Shown: piece by piece, positions 26,495 to 34,975 of the stretch
How the letters are laid out: every line of letters starts with the position of its first letter
Numbering within the stretch: position 1 is the stretch's first letter
NCBI RefSeq assembly: GCF_900091585.1
Contig: NZ_FMHT01000003.1
Span: 1,721,501 to 1,785,500 of the forward strand
From: Micromonospora nigra
GTDB taxonomy: Bacteria; Actinomycetota; Actinomycetes; Mycobacteriales; Micromonosporaceae
Reading direction: 5' to 3'
Length of the DNA stretch: 64,000 nt
Position numbers and translations under genes: made by a program
Notes under the pieces: model-generated
Database searches by the model: none
The model's input: only the letters and a program-made list of their open reading frames with translations
Told to the model about the DNA's origin: nothing

Positions 26495-27580
26495 GTGACG
26501 AGAATGGACGACGTCGCCCGCCTGGCCGGAGTCTCCACGGCCACCGTCTCGCGGGCTCTGCGCGGACTGCCGACCGTGTCGACGGCCACCCGCGAACGGG
26601 TGCTCGCCGCCGCCGAACAGCTCGACTACGCCGTGTCGCCGAGCGCGTCGCGGCTCGCCGGTGGCCGCACCGGCACCATCGCCGTGGTGGTTCCCCGCAT
26701 CACCCGCTGGTTCTTCGGCACCGTCGTGGAAGCCGTCGAGGAGTTCCTCCACGAGGCCGGCTACGACCTGCTGCTGTACAACCTGGGCGGGCGCGAACAG
26801 ACCCGCCAGCGGGTGCTGCGCACGACCAACCTGCCCAAGCGGGCCGACGGTGTCATCCTGGTCGCCACCCCGCTGCGACCGACCGACCTGACCGCACTCG
26901 CCGCGCTCGACCTGCCCGGCGTGACGATCAGCTCCGGCAGCGCCGTACCCGGTTGGCCGTGCGTGCGCATCGATGACGTGGCCACCGCCCGCACCGCCAC
27001 CCGCCACCTGCTCGACCTCGGTCACCGGCGGATCGCCCACATCTCCGGCGACCCCGACGACGAACTGGCTTTCACCACTCACCTCGACCGGCGGCGCGGC
27101 TACCAGGACGCGCTGCACGCGGCGGGGGTGCGCCCCGACCCGAGCCTGGACGTCGAGTCGCAGTTCACCATCGACGGCGGTGCCCGCGCCACCGAGGAAC
27201 TCCTGCGCCGGGGCGACCCGCCCACCGCGATCTTCGCCGCCTCCGACGAGATGGCGATGGGTTCGATCTCGACGCTGCGCGAGGCCGGCCTGCGGGTGCC
27301 GCAGGACGTCAGCGTGATCGGCGTCGACGACCACGACCTGGCCGGCGTCCTGGGGCTGAGCACCATCGCCCAGCCCGCCGCCGACCAGGGCCGGCTCGCC
27401 GCCCGGTTGCTGCTCGATCCGCTCCGCGCCACCACCCTCGATCCGCTCCGCGCCTCCGTGCTCGGCCCGCTCGGCGCGCCGCTCGACCCGGCGGCCGGCG
27501 ACGGGACCGCCACCACCTCCGTGATCCTGCCCACTCGGCTCGTCGTACGCGAGTCGACCGCGCCGCCCCGGGCACACTGA
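26495..27580 (+). CDS. LacI family transcriptional regulator of the alpha-glucoside operon
   Basis: 361 residues. The N-terminal helix-turn-helix is 'RMDDVARLAGVSTATVSRALRGLPTVSTATRERVLAAAEQLDYAVSPSASRLAGG', followed by a periplasmic-binding-protein-like effector domain ('ISGDPDDELAFTTHLDRRRGYQDAL', 'TAIFAASDEMAMGSISTLREAGLRVPQDVSVIGVDDHDLAGVLGLSTI'). It is part of the operon it probably controls through the site at 22898. Oddly, near the C-terminus it contains a LDPLRA-type 8-residue repeat encoded by a period-24 DNA repeat. GTG 26495 follows GGGGAGA; ATG 26504 is the alternative start. Confidence 0.93.
   Translation: MTRMDDVARLAGVSTATVSRALRGLPTVSTATRERVLAAAEQLDYAVSPSASRLAGGRTGTIAVVVPRITRWFFGTVVEAVEEFLHEAGYDLLLYNLGGREQTRQRVLRTTNLPKRADGVILVATPLRPTDLTALAALDLPGVTISSGSAVPGWPCVRIDDVATARTATRHLLDLGHRRIAHISGDPDDELAFTTHLDRRRGYQDALHAAGVRPDPSLDVESQFTIDGGARATEELLRRGDPPTAIFAASDEMAMGSISTLREAGLRVPQDVSVIGVDDHDLAGVLGLSTIAQPAADQGRLAARLLLDPLRATTLDPLRASVLGPLGAPLDPAAGDGTATTSVILPTRLVVRESTAPPRAH
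27413..27478 (+). repeat. Period-24 in-frame repeat in the LacI regulator gene
   Basis: The 18-mer CTCGATCCGCTCCGCGCC occurs at 27413-27430 and again at 27437-27454, with a degenerate third unit at about 27461-27478. The translation is LDPLRATT-LDPLRASV-LGPLGAP. It keeps the frame and adds material to the C-terminal part of the effector domain. Confidence 0.8.
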
Positions 27581-27642
27581 ACGGCAGGCCGCCGCCACCC
27601 GTCCGGACCTACCCACGGGAGTACGCCCTGAACAGCAATCCG

Positions 27643-29286
27643 TTGCCCCAGGACACCGCCGCCGCCTGGCACACCGAGGCGGTCATCTACCAGGTCTACC
27701 CGCGCTCCTTCGCCGACTCCGACGGGGACGGCATCGGTGACCTGCCCGGCATCACCGCCCGCCTCGACCACCTCGTCGAGCTCGGGGTCGACGCGGTGTG
27801 GCTGTCGCCGTTCTACCCGTCGCCGCAGGCCGACGCCGGATACGACGTGGCCGACTACCGTGACGTGGACCCGTTGTTCGGCACCCTCGCCGACGCCGAC
27901 GCGATGATCGCTCAGGCGCACGAGCGGGACCTGCGGGTGATCGTGGACCTGGTGCCCAACCACACCTCGTCCGCGCACCGGTGGTTCATCGAGGCGCTCG
28001 CCGCCGCACCGGGCAGCCCGCAGCGCGCCCGGTACATCTTCCGCGACGGTCTGGGCCCCGACGGCGCGGAACCGCCGAACGACTGGCAGAGCGTCTTCGG
28101 CGGGCCGGCGTGGACCCGGGTCACCGAGGCCGACGGCCGGCCCGGCCAGTGGTACCTGCACCTGTTCGACACCGGCCAGCCCGACCTGAACTGGGACAAT
28201 CCGCAGGTGCGCGACGAGTTCCTCGACGTGCTGCGGTTCTGGCTGGACCGGGGCGTGGACGGCTTCCGGATCGACGTGGCGCACGGCCTGATCAAGCAGG
28301 CCGACCTGGCCGACTGGCAGGAGCCGCAGGAGATCCTGTCCGGCCAGCAGGTCGACAAACCGCGTCCACCCATGTGGGACCAGGACGGCGTACACGAGAT
28401 CTACCGGGACTGGCGGCGGGTGCTCGACGGCTACCCGGGCATCCGCATCCTGGTCGCCGAGGCCTGGGTGGAGCCGGTCGAGCGGCTGGTCCGCTACGTC
28501 CGGTCCGACGAGATGCACCAGGCGTTCAACTTCGAGTACCTCCAGGCGGCGTGGACCGCTCCCGCCCAGTACGCGGTGATCACCCGTTCCCTGGAGGCCA
28601 CCGAGGCCGTCGGCGCCCCCACCACCTGGGTGCTGTCCAACCACGACGTCGTGCGGCACGCCTCCCGCCTGGGCCTGCCGGTGGGTTCCCGCCGCCCGAA
28701 CGGCATCGGCATCGGCGATCCGCAGCCGGACGCGGCGCTCGGCCTGCGGCGGGCCCGGGCGGCCACCCTGCTGATGCTGGCCCTGCCCGGGTCGGCGTAC
28801 CTCTACCAGGGCGAGGAACTGGGCCTGCCCGAGCACACCACCCTGCCCGACGAGGCGCGGCAGGACCCGACCTGGGAACGCAGCGGGCACACCCAGCGGG
28901 GGCGGGACGGCTGCCGGGTGCCGATCCCGTGGGAGGCCGACGCCCCGTCGTACGGCTTCGGGCCGACCGACGCCAGTTGGCTGCCGCAGCCACCGAGCTG
29001 GGCGGAGTACGCGCGGGACCGGCAGCGCGGGGTGCCCGGTTCGACGTACGAGCTGTACCGCACGGCGCTACGGCTGCGCCGCGCGCACGGGCTGGGTCGG
29101 GGCACCCTGGAATGGCTGTCCACGGGCGACGAGGTGGTGTCCTTCCGCAACGGTTCGCTGACCGTGTTGACGAACTTCGGCGCGGCGGCCGTCGCGGCAC
29201 CGACCGGCGAGGTCGTGGCCGCCAGTGCCCCGCTCGACGAGGGCGGCCTGGTGCCGACCGACGCGACGGTCTGGGTCCGTTCCTGA
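27643..29286 (+). CDS. GH13 alpha-glucosidase (AglA/oligo-1,6-glucosidase-like)
   Basis: Hydrolyses imported alpha-glucosides in the cytoplasm. 547 residues from TTG 27643; an in-frame CTG at 27628, better placed after GGGAG, is also possible, and no ATG is available. GH13 blocks: 'DAVWLSPFYPSPQADAGYDVADYRDVDPLFGTLAD', 'VIVDLVPNHTS', nucleophile Asp in 'GFRIDVAHGLIK', acid/base Glu in 'LVAEAWVEP' and transition-state Asp in 'LSNHDVVRH'. The short beta-alpha loops suit small oligosaccharides. It is the last gene of the transport operon. Confidence 0.93.
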   Translation: MPQDTAAAWHTEAVIYQVYPRSFADSDGDGIGDLPGITARLDHLVELGVDAVWLSPFYPSPQADAGYDVADYRDVDPLFGTLADADAMIAQAHERDLRVIVDLVPNHTSSAHRWFIEALAAAPGSPQRARYIFRDGLGPDGAEPPNDWQSVFGGPAWTRVTEADGRPGQWYLHLFDTGQPDLNWDNPQVRDEFLDVLRFWLDRGVDGFRIDVAHGLIKQADLADWQEPQEILSGQQVDKPRPPMWDQDGVHEIYRDWRRVLDGYPGIRILVAEAWVEPVERLVRYVRSDEMHQAFNFEYLQAAWTAPAQYAVITRSLEATEAVGAPTTWVLSNHDVVRHASRLGLPVGSRRPNGIGIGDPQPDAALGLRRARAATLLMLALPGSAYLYQGEELGLPEHTTLPDEARQDPTWERSGHTQRGRDGCRVPIPWEADAPSYGFGPTDASWLPQPPSWAEYARDRQRGVPGSTYELYRTALRLRRAHGLGRGTLEWLSTGDEVVSFRNGSLTVLTNFGAAAVAAPTGEVVAASAPLDEGGLVPTDATVWVRS

Positions 29287-29322
29287 CCGACGGCATCGCC
29301 CGCCGGGGCGCCGCCGTACCCG

Positions 29323-29352
29323 CCCCGGGGACCGCCGTGCCGGTCCCCGGGG
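29323..29352. terminator. Bidirectional terminator hairpin
   Basis: Perfect 12-bp stem CCCCGGGGACCG (29323-29334) with CGGTCCCCGGGG (29341-29352) and a 6-base loop, between the convergent glucosidase and MFS genes. Confidence 0.75.
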
Positions 29353-29358
29353 CCGGGG

Positions 29359-30765
29359 TCACAGCCGTTCGGCGCGGGTGTGCAGCAGGTCGTCGACGGC
29401 GGCGATGTCGCCCGGCGAGGTCCGGGAGGCGAGCCAGTACATGACGCCGGTGGGCACGAAGAACAGCTGGAACGCTGCCAGCCCCACGGCGTAGTTCAGC
29501 GGCGGCGGGAAAGCTGCCCGCAGGCCGTGGAAGGCCGCCCCCACCAGGCCGTTGCCGGCGGCCCGGCCCACCCCGTTGACCAGGTTGCCGAGGCTGTAGA
29601 CCGTGCCCCGGTGCTCGGGCGGGTTGACGTCGGCGATCAACGCGAACCAGTTCGGCGAGTTCGCCGACGTCAACGCCAGCGCGAGCAGCGCGGTGAGCAG
29701 GCTCAGCCCCACCGTCGGCTCGGTGACCACGCTGGCCAGCACCGCCCGCACCACCGCGCCGGTGCCGCCGCCGTCGGGCACGTCGATGCGCATCGGCACG
29801 AAGAAGAGCACCAGGTAGAACGGGACGGCCGCCAGGATGCCGACCGCCGCGACCAGGGCCCGGCCCCGGGGCGTACGCCGTTGCAGGGCGTCACCGACGA
29901 GCCCGCCGACGATGGAGAGCACCCCGCCGAGCTGGAAGAGGGTGGCGAACACCGTGCCCACCACGATCGCGGTGGCCGGCGCGTACCCCTGGGCCTCGGC
30001 CCGCTCGGCGAAGAGCACCGGCAGCCACACCAGCGATCCGAACGCGGCCTGCGCGGTCAGCCCCTGCAGGATCAGCCAGCGGTTGGTCCGCCGGTTGAGG
30101 ATGCGCGGCAGGTCGGCGCGGCTGATCCGGTAGTCGTACTCGGCACCGGCGGCCAGCGCGTCGGCGATCTCGGGTTCGCTCTGCCCGCGCCGGATGTCGT
30201 AGGTGAACAGGTAGGCAGCCGTGGCGGCCAGGCCGACGAGGGTCAGCACCAGGAAGGGGCGACGCCAGTCGACCGCCCCGAGCAGCCCGCCGACCAGGGT
30301 GCCGGCCAGGGTGCCCACCCCCTGCGACAGCCCCCAGAAGCTCATCACCAGCCCCCGACGCCGGGGAGAGATCAGATCGGTGACGACCGAGTAGCCCACG
30401 GAGCCCACCGCGCCGAGTCCGACCGCGGCGACCAGTTGCGCGGTCAGGAAGGTGGCGTAACCGACCGCCGCCGCGCTGCCGCCCGTCCCCGCCGCCCAGA
30501 GCAGGGTGCCGACCACCAGCAGCGGCTTACGGTTGCCACGGTCGCCGACGTACGCCCAGCCCACCGCCGCCACCGCGCTGACCAGGAAGCTGACGGCGGT
30601 GACCAGGCCGAGCAGGCGCTGCGGCACGTCGAACTCGTCGGAGATCGAACCGTACAGCGGGGGCACCAGACCGATCGCCACGTTGTCCAGCGAGGCGAGC
30701 AGCACGAAGACGACCACGCTGTAGACGCGGTGCGCTCCGCTGCCGCCCCATCCCCCACGCCGCAC
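29359..30765 (-). CDS. MFS transporter (Spinster-like)
   Basis: 468 residues, about 12 predicted helices. The MFS signature between helices 2 and 3 is 'GWAYVGDRGNRKPLLVVGTLLWAAGTGG'. 'VVTDLISPRRRGLVMSFWGLSQGVGTLAGTLVGGLLG' and 'NSPNWFALIADVNPPEHRGTVYSLGNLVNGVGRAAGN' resemble Spinster/sugar-phosphate-type members. The substrate is unknown. It lies 94 bases downstream of xylB on the same strand, so a pentose-related role is possible but not shown. The GTG start at 30765 is uncertain by a few codons. Confidence 0.85.
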   Translation of the reverse strand: MRRGGWGGSGAHRVYSVVVFVLLASLDNVAIGLVPPLYGSISDEFDVPQRLLGLVTAVSFLVSAVAAVGWAYVGDRGNRKPLLVVGTLLWAAGTGGSAAAVGYATFLTAQLVAAVGLGAVGSVGYSVVTDLISPRRRGLVMSFWGLSQGVGTLAGTLVGGLLGAVDWRRPFLVLTLVGLAATAAYLFTYDIRRGQSEPEIADALAAGAEYDYRISRADLPRILNRRTNRWLILQGLTAQAAFGSLVWLPVLFAERAEAQGYAPATAIVVGTVFATLFQLGGVLSIVGGLVGDALQRRTPRGRALVAAVGILAAVPFYLVLFFVPMRIDVPDGGGTGAVVRAVLASVVTEPTVGLSLLTALLALALTSANSPNWFALIADVNPPEHRGTVYSLGNLVNGVGRAAGNGLVGAAFHGLRAAFPPPLNYAVGLAAFQLFFVPTGVMYWLASRTSPGDIAAVDDLLHTRAERL

Positions 30766-30859
30766 CGCACCAGCATGCCCCCTGCGTCGATCTCGGGGAA
30801 ATCGCCCCCGGGCAGCTTCCGAGGGGCGACCGCCCCGATCGGCGGGATGCTCCCCGAGG

Positions 30860-32329
30860 TCAGGCGAGGCGGTTCAGGTGGTGTTCGCGGGCGGTGGCGT
30901 ACCGTTCCCGGATCGCGGGGACCGGCTCGGCCGCGTACTCCTCGGTGCCCTCCAGTGGCCACTCGGGCGGCGCGGCGCCACCCAGGGCGATCCAGGCGGC
31001 CTGGCGGGCGGCCCCGTCGGCGACGTACTCCCCCGGCGGCGGCACCACCACGGGCACCCCGAAGACCTGGGGCGCGATCCGGCGGACCGCCGCCGAGCGG
31101 GCGCCGCCGCCGACCAGGACGACCCGGCGGACGTCGGCACCCTGCGCGGTCAGCGCGTCGAGGCCGTCGGCGAGCGCGCAGAGCATCCCCTCGACGGCGG
31201 CCCGGGCCAGGTGCGCCGGGGTCGAGGTGTGCAGGGTCAGGCCGTGCACGGCACCGCTGGCGTCGGGGCGGTTCGGGGTGCGTTCCCCCTCCAGGTAGGG
31301 CACCATGACCAGCCCGTCCGCGCCGGGCGGTGCGGCGAGCGCCAGGTCGGACAGCGCGTCCAGGTCGACGCCCAGCAGCGTGGCGGCGGCGTCGAGCACC
31401 CGGGCGGCATTGAGCGTGCACACCAGGGGCAGGAAGCGGCCGGTGGCGTCGGCGAAACCGGCGACGGTGCCGCCGGGGTCGGCCGCCGGGGTCTGGGCGA
31501 CGCTGAACACCGTGCCGGAGGTGCCGATGGAGACGACCACGTCACCGGGGCCCGCGCCCACGCCGAGGGCCGCGGCGGCGTTGTCGCCGGCACCCGGGCC
31601 GAGCAGCACGGCGCCGGGGGCCGGCCCGTCGGCCGGGCCACCCGCTTCGGTCAGGTCGGTGAGCACGGCCGGGGCCAGGCGGCCGGCGGTCTCGGTGGGA
31701 CCGAGCACCCGGGGCACCCGCACCGCCCGTCCGAGGGCCCGTTCCAGCAGGTCGGGGCGGTATTCGCCGGCAGCCGGGGACCAGTAGCCCGTGCCGCTGG
31801 CGTCGCTGCGGTCGGTGACCAGGGCGTCCAGCCCGGGTGCGCCCGCCAGCCGCCAGGTGAGCCAGTCGTGCGGCAGGCAGACCGCGGCGACCCGCTCCGC
31901 GTTCGCGGGCTCGTGACGGGCCAGCCAGCGCAGCTTGGTGGCGGTGAAGCTGGCCACCGGCACGCTGCCGGCCGTCTCCGCCCAGAACCGGCGGCCGGTC
32001 TCCCCACCGCCGGCCTCCGTGACGAGGTCGGCGGCGGCTGCGGCCGATCGGGTGTCGTTCCACAACAGGGCGGGCCGGACCACCTCCCCCGACGGGTCGA
32101 GACAGACCATTCCGTGCTGCTGGCCGGCGACCGACACGGCCACCACGTCGGCCAGGCCACCGGCGGCCTCGACCGCGGCCCGCAGCGCGGACCACCAGGC
32201 GGCCGGGTCGACCTCGGTGCCGTCCGGGTGCGGCGCGCGGCCCTGCCGGACCAACGCGCCGGTCTCCGCGTCCCGGATGACGACCTTGCAGGACTGGGTG
32301 GAGGAGTCCACCCCGGCGACGAGCGGCAT
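30860..32329 (-). CDS. xylB: Xylulokinase
   Basis: Phosphorylates D-xylulose for entry into the pentose phosphate pathway. 489 residues, FGGY kinase fold: '[21 protein letters not shown]' (phosphate loop), '[13 protein letters not shown]', 'LLWNDTRS', '[12 protein letters not shown]', '[13 protein letters not shown]' and '[29 protein letters not shown]'. It begins 11 bases after the xylA stop, so the genes form an xylAB operon. Regulation by xylose is expected through the divergent ROK-family gene. Confidence 0.95.
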   Translation of the reverse strand: MPLVAGVDSSTQSCKVVIRDAETGALVRQGRAPHPDGTEVDPAAWWSALRAAVEAAGGLADVVAVSVAGQQHGMVCLDPSGEVVRPALLWNDTRSAAAAADLVTEAGGGETGRRFWAETAGSVPVASFTATKLRWLARHEPANAERVAAVCLPHDWLTWRLAGAPGLDALVTDRSDASGTGYWSPAAGEYRPDLLERALGRAVRVPRVLGPTETAGRLAPAVLTDLTEAGGPADGPAPGAVLLGPGAGDNAAAALGVGAGPGDVVVSIGTSGTVFSVAQTPAADPGGTVAGFADATGRFLPLVCTLNAARVLDAAATLLGVDLDALSDLALAAPPGADGLVMVPYLEGERTPNRPDASGAVHGLTLHTSTPAHLARAAVEGMLCALADGLDALTAQGADVRRVVLVGGGARSAAVRRIAPQVFGVPVVVPPPGEYVADGAARQAAWIALGGAAPPEWPLEGTEEYAAEPVPAIRERYATAREHHLNRLA

Positions 32330-32340
32330 GACGGGCCGCC

Positions 32341-33528
32341 TCAGCGGGCGCCGAGCAGGTGCTCGACCGCGAGCTGGTTGAGCCGGACGAAGCCGTAGCC
32401 CCTCGCCGCCGCGGCATCCGGGTCGAAGTCCTCGAACGCGGCCCGGTCGGCGAGCAGGTCGGCGTAGCCCTCCCCGTCGGCCAGCGTCGGGGTGGACAGC
32501 TCGGCGACCCGGCTGGCCGCCAGGGCCTCGGCCACCTCCGGGTCGGCGCGGAAGGCCGCGGCCCGCTCCTTGAGCAGGAGGTACGTGCGCATGTTCGCCT
32601 CGGCCGACGCCCACACCCCGGTCATGTCCTCGGTGCGGGAGGGCTTGTAGTCGAAGTGCCGGGGCCCCTCGTACGCCGGCCCGCCGGCGGGACCACCGTG
32701 TTCCAGCAGGTCCACCAGGGCGAACGAGTTGAGCAGGTCGCCGTGGCCGAAGACCAGGTCCTGGTCGTACTTGATGCCCCGCTGGCCGTTGAGGTCGATG
32801 TGGAACAGCTTGCCCTGCCACAGCGCCTGGGCGATGCCGTGGGCGAAGTTCAGCCCGGCCATCTGCTCGTGACCGACCTCGGGGTTGAGGCCGACCAGGT
32901 CGGGGTGGGCGAGGGTGGAGATGAACGCGAGGGCGTGCCCGACGGTGGGCAGCAGGATGTCGCCGCGCGGCTCGTTGGGCTTCGGCTCGATGGCGAAGCG
33001 CAGGTCGTAGCCGCGGTCGATGACGTACTGGCAGAGCAGGTCGACGCCCTCGCGGTAGCGGTCCAGCGCCGCGCGCACGTCCTTGGCCAGGTCGTACTCG
33101 GCCCCCTCCCGGCCACCCCACATGACGTAGGTGTGGGCGCCCAGCTCGGCGGCGAGGTCGATGTTGCGCAGCACCTTGCGCAGCGCGTAGCGGCGAACGT
33201 CGCGGTTGTTGCTGGTGAACCCGCCGTCGGCGAACACCGGGTGGGTGAACAGGTTGGTGGTGACCATCGGCACCACCAGGCCGGTCTCGTCGAGTGCCTT
33301 GCGGAACCGGGCGATGCCGGCGTCGCGGGTGGCGGCGTCGGCACCGAAGGGCACCAGGTCGTCGTCGTGGAAGGTGATGCCGTACGCGCCCAACTCGGCC
33401 AGGCGGTGCACCGCCTCGACGGGGTCGAGGGCCGGGCGGGTGGCGTCGCCGAACGGGTCGCGGCCCTGCCAGCCCACTGTCCAGAGGCCGAAGGAGAACT
33501 TGTCGGCAGGGGTGGGACGGGGTGCCAT
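32341..33528 (-). CDS. xylA: Xylose isomerase
   Basis: Converts D-xylose to D-xylulose. 395 residues, of the shorter actinobacterial (class I) type. Active-site segments: '[14 protein letters not shown]' (catalytic His), '[41 protein letters not shown]', '[13 protein letters not shown]' (metal Glu) and '[25 protein letters not shown]' (metal Asp/His). GGAGG lies before the ATG. It is transcribed divergently from the ROK regulator across a 76-base gap that contains a TTCA-N5-TGAA inverted repeat. Confidence 0.96.
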   Translation of the reverse strand: MAPRPTPADKFSFGLWTVGWQGRDPFGDATRPALDPVEAVHRLAELGAYGITFHDDDLVPFGADAATRDAGIARFRKALDETGLVVPMVTTNLFTHPVFADGGFTSNNRDVRRYALRKVLRNIDLAAELGAHTYVMWGGREGAEYDLAKDVRAALDRYREGVDLLCQYVIDRGYDLRFAIEPKPNEPRGDILLPTVGHALAFISTLAHPDLVGLNPEVGHEQMAGLNFAHGIAQALWQGKLFHIDLNGQRGIKYDQDLVFGHGDLLNSFALVDLLEHGGPAGGPAYEGPRHFDYKPSRTEDMTGVWASAEANMRTYLLLKERAAAFRADPEVAEALAASRVAELSTPTLADGEGYADLLADRAAFEDFDPDAAAARGYGFVRLNQLAVEHLLGAR

Positions 33529-33559
33529 GGCAGACCTCCGGTGCTGTCGTCCACTATTT

Positions 33560-33574
33560 GTTCAGTGGTTGAAT
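33560..33574. promoter_or_regulatory. Putative XylR (ROK) operator between xylA and its regulator
   Basis: TTCAGTGGTTGAA (33561-33573) is an inverted repeat with TTCA/TGAA half-sites and a 5-base spacer, flanked by a low-GC stretch (TATTTG...TTAAAT) unusual for this genome. It lies in the only gap shared by xylA and the divergent regulator. The assignment as operator is by position. Confidence 0.5.
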
Positions 33575-33604
33575 TAAATGCCTGACCTGTGGCAGTGTCA
33601 AGGG

Positions 33605-34842
33605 GTGAGCCGACCCGAGTCACCCACCGGGGCGGTCCGGCAGGGCAGCCTGCGCGAGCTGAACCTCGCCCTCGTGCTCGGCCGCATCGCCGCCGCCGGG
33701 CGCCCCCCGTCACGGGCCGAACTGGCCGTCGACACCGGGCTGACCCGGGCCACCGTGTCCGCCGTCGTCGAGGACCTCGTCCACGGCGGGCTCGTCACCG
33801 AGGCCGCGCCCACCCCGCGTACCGGGGCGGGTCGGCCCTCGCGCGGCCTGGTGCTGGCCGACGACGGGCCGGCCGGCCTCGGACTGGAGATCAACGTCGA
33901 CTACCTGGCCGTCTGCGTGGTCGACCTGCGCGGACGCGTCCGCCACCACACCGTGCACCGCGCCGACCTGCGCCCCGAACCCCCGCGGGAACGCTGCACC
34001 GGCTGGTCGACCTGGCCGGCCGGGCCCGCGCCGACGCCGCCCGGCAGGGGCTGAGCCTGGCCGGGGCGGCGCTGGCGGTGCCCGGCCTGGTCGACGCCGC
34101 CGGCGTGGTGCGCCTCGCCCCGAACCTCGGCTGGCGCGACGTCGACGTGCCCCGGCTGCTGGCCGGTCACCCGCCGCTGGCCGGGTCGGTCGACGGCGTC
34201 CCCCCACTCGTGGTCGACAACGAGGCGAACCTCGCCGCCCTCGGGGAACTGCACGCCCGCCCGGACGGCCCGGCGAGCTTCCTGCACGTCTCCGGCGAGG
34301 TGGGCATCGGCGCCGGCATCGTCCTCGACGGCGCGCTCTACCGGGGCACCCGCGGCTGGAGCGGCGAGATCGGCCACATCCCCGTCCAGCCCGACGGGCC
34401 GGCGTGCCGGTGCGGCGGGCAGGGCTGCCTGGAGCGGTACGCCGGCCAGGAGGCCATCCTCGCGGCGGCCGGCCTGGCCGGTGCCGACCTGCCCGCGGAC
34501 ACCGCTCCCAGCCGCCTGGCCGAGCTGGCCCGGGCCGGCGACCCGGCCGCCCTTCGCGCCCTGCACGATGCCGGGACCGCGCTCGGGGTGGCCGTGGCGG
34601 GGGTGGTCAACCTGCTGGACCTGGACACGGTGGTTCTCGGCGGCGGGTACGCCCCACTCGTACCCTGGCTCGCTCCGCCCGTGCACGCGGAGATCTCCCG
34701 GCGGGTCCTCACCGCGGCCTGGGCACCGGTCACCGTCGCCGCCGCGCAGCTCGGCACCACGGCCGCCGCCGTCGGCGCGGCCGGCTCCGTGGTCCGCCGG
34801 ATCGTGGCGCGGCCCGCCGGCTGGCTGGGCCGCCCGGCCTGA
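33605..34842 (+). pseudogene. ROK-family (XylR-like) regulator with a frameshift
   Basis: Two overlapping frames together give one ROK protein. The first (from GTG 33605, or ATG 33578) encodes a winged helix-turn-helix, 'SRAELAVDTGLTRATVSAVVEDLVHGGLVTE', and 'GLGLEINVDYLAVCVVDLRGRVRH'. Near 33985-34000 the homology moves to the other frame: 'LHRLVDLAGRARADAA', then 'PLVVDNEANLAALGE', 'VGIGAGIVLDG', and 'CRCGGQGCLERYAG' with the ROK zinc cysteines. A one-base loss in the C/G-run around cccccgcggg would explain it. It may be a true mutation, which could free xylAB from control, or a sequencing error. Confidence 0.85.
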
Positions 34843-34930
34843 GGCCCCGCATTCCGGGCGGGACGCGCCGTCGGGCACTGGGTACGCTTGCCCGGAGACA
34901 ATCGACGACCCCGAGGAGTGCACGACCGGC

Positions 34931-34975
34931 ATGCGCACAGGTCGACAGAGCAGGGCGCCCGGCGAGTACCGGTGA
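34931..34975 (+). CDS. Possible 14-residue upstream ORF coupled to the SpoIIE phosphatase gene
   Basis: ATG 34931 reads 14 codons (M-R-T-G-R-Q-S-R-A-P-G-E-Y-R) and its TGA overlaps the GTG of the phosphatase gene (GTGA). GAGGAG lies 12 bases before the ATG, and a TACGCT -10-like box at 34883-34888 could provide the transcript. Ribosomes finishing this ORF could re-initiate at the phosphatase. Its small size makes this tentative. Confidence 0.3.
   Translation: MRTGRQSRAPGEYR

Noticed and set aside
33980..34010. Programmed ribosomal frameshift in the ROK regulator
   Set aside because: No X-XXY-YYZ slippery site with a following stem fits the change of frame; a simple indel or sequencing error is more likely.
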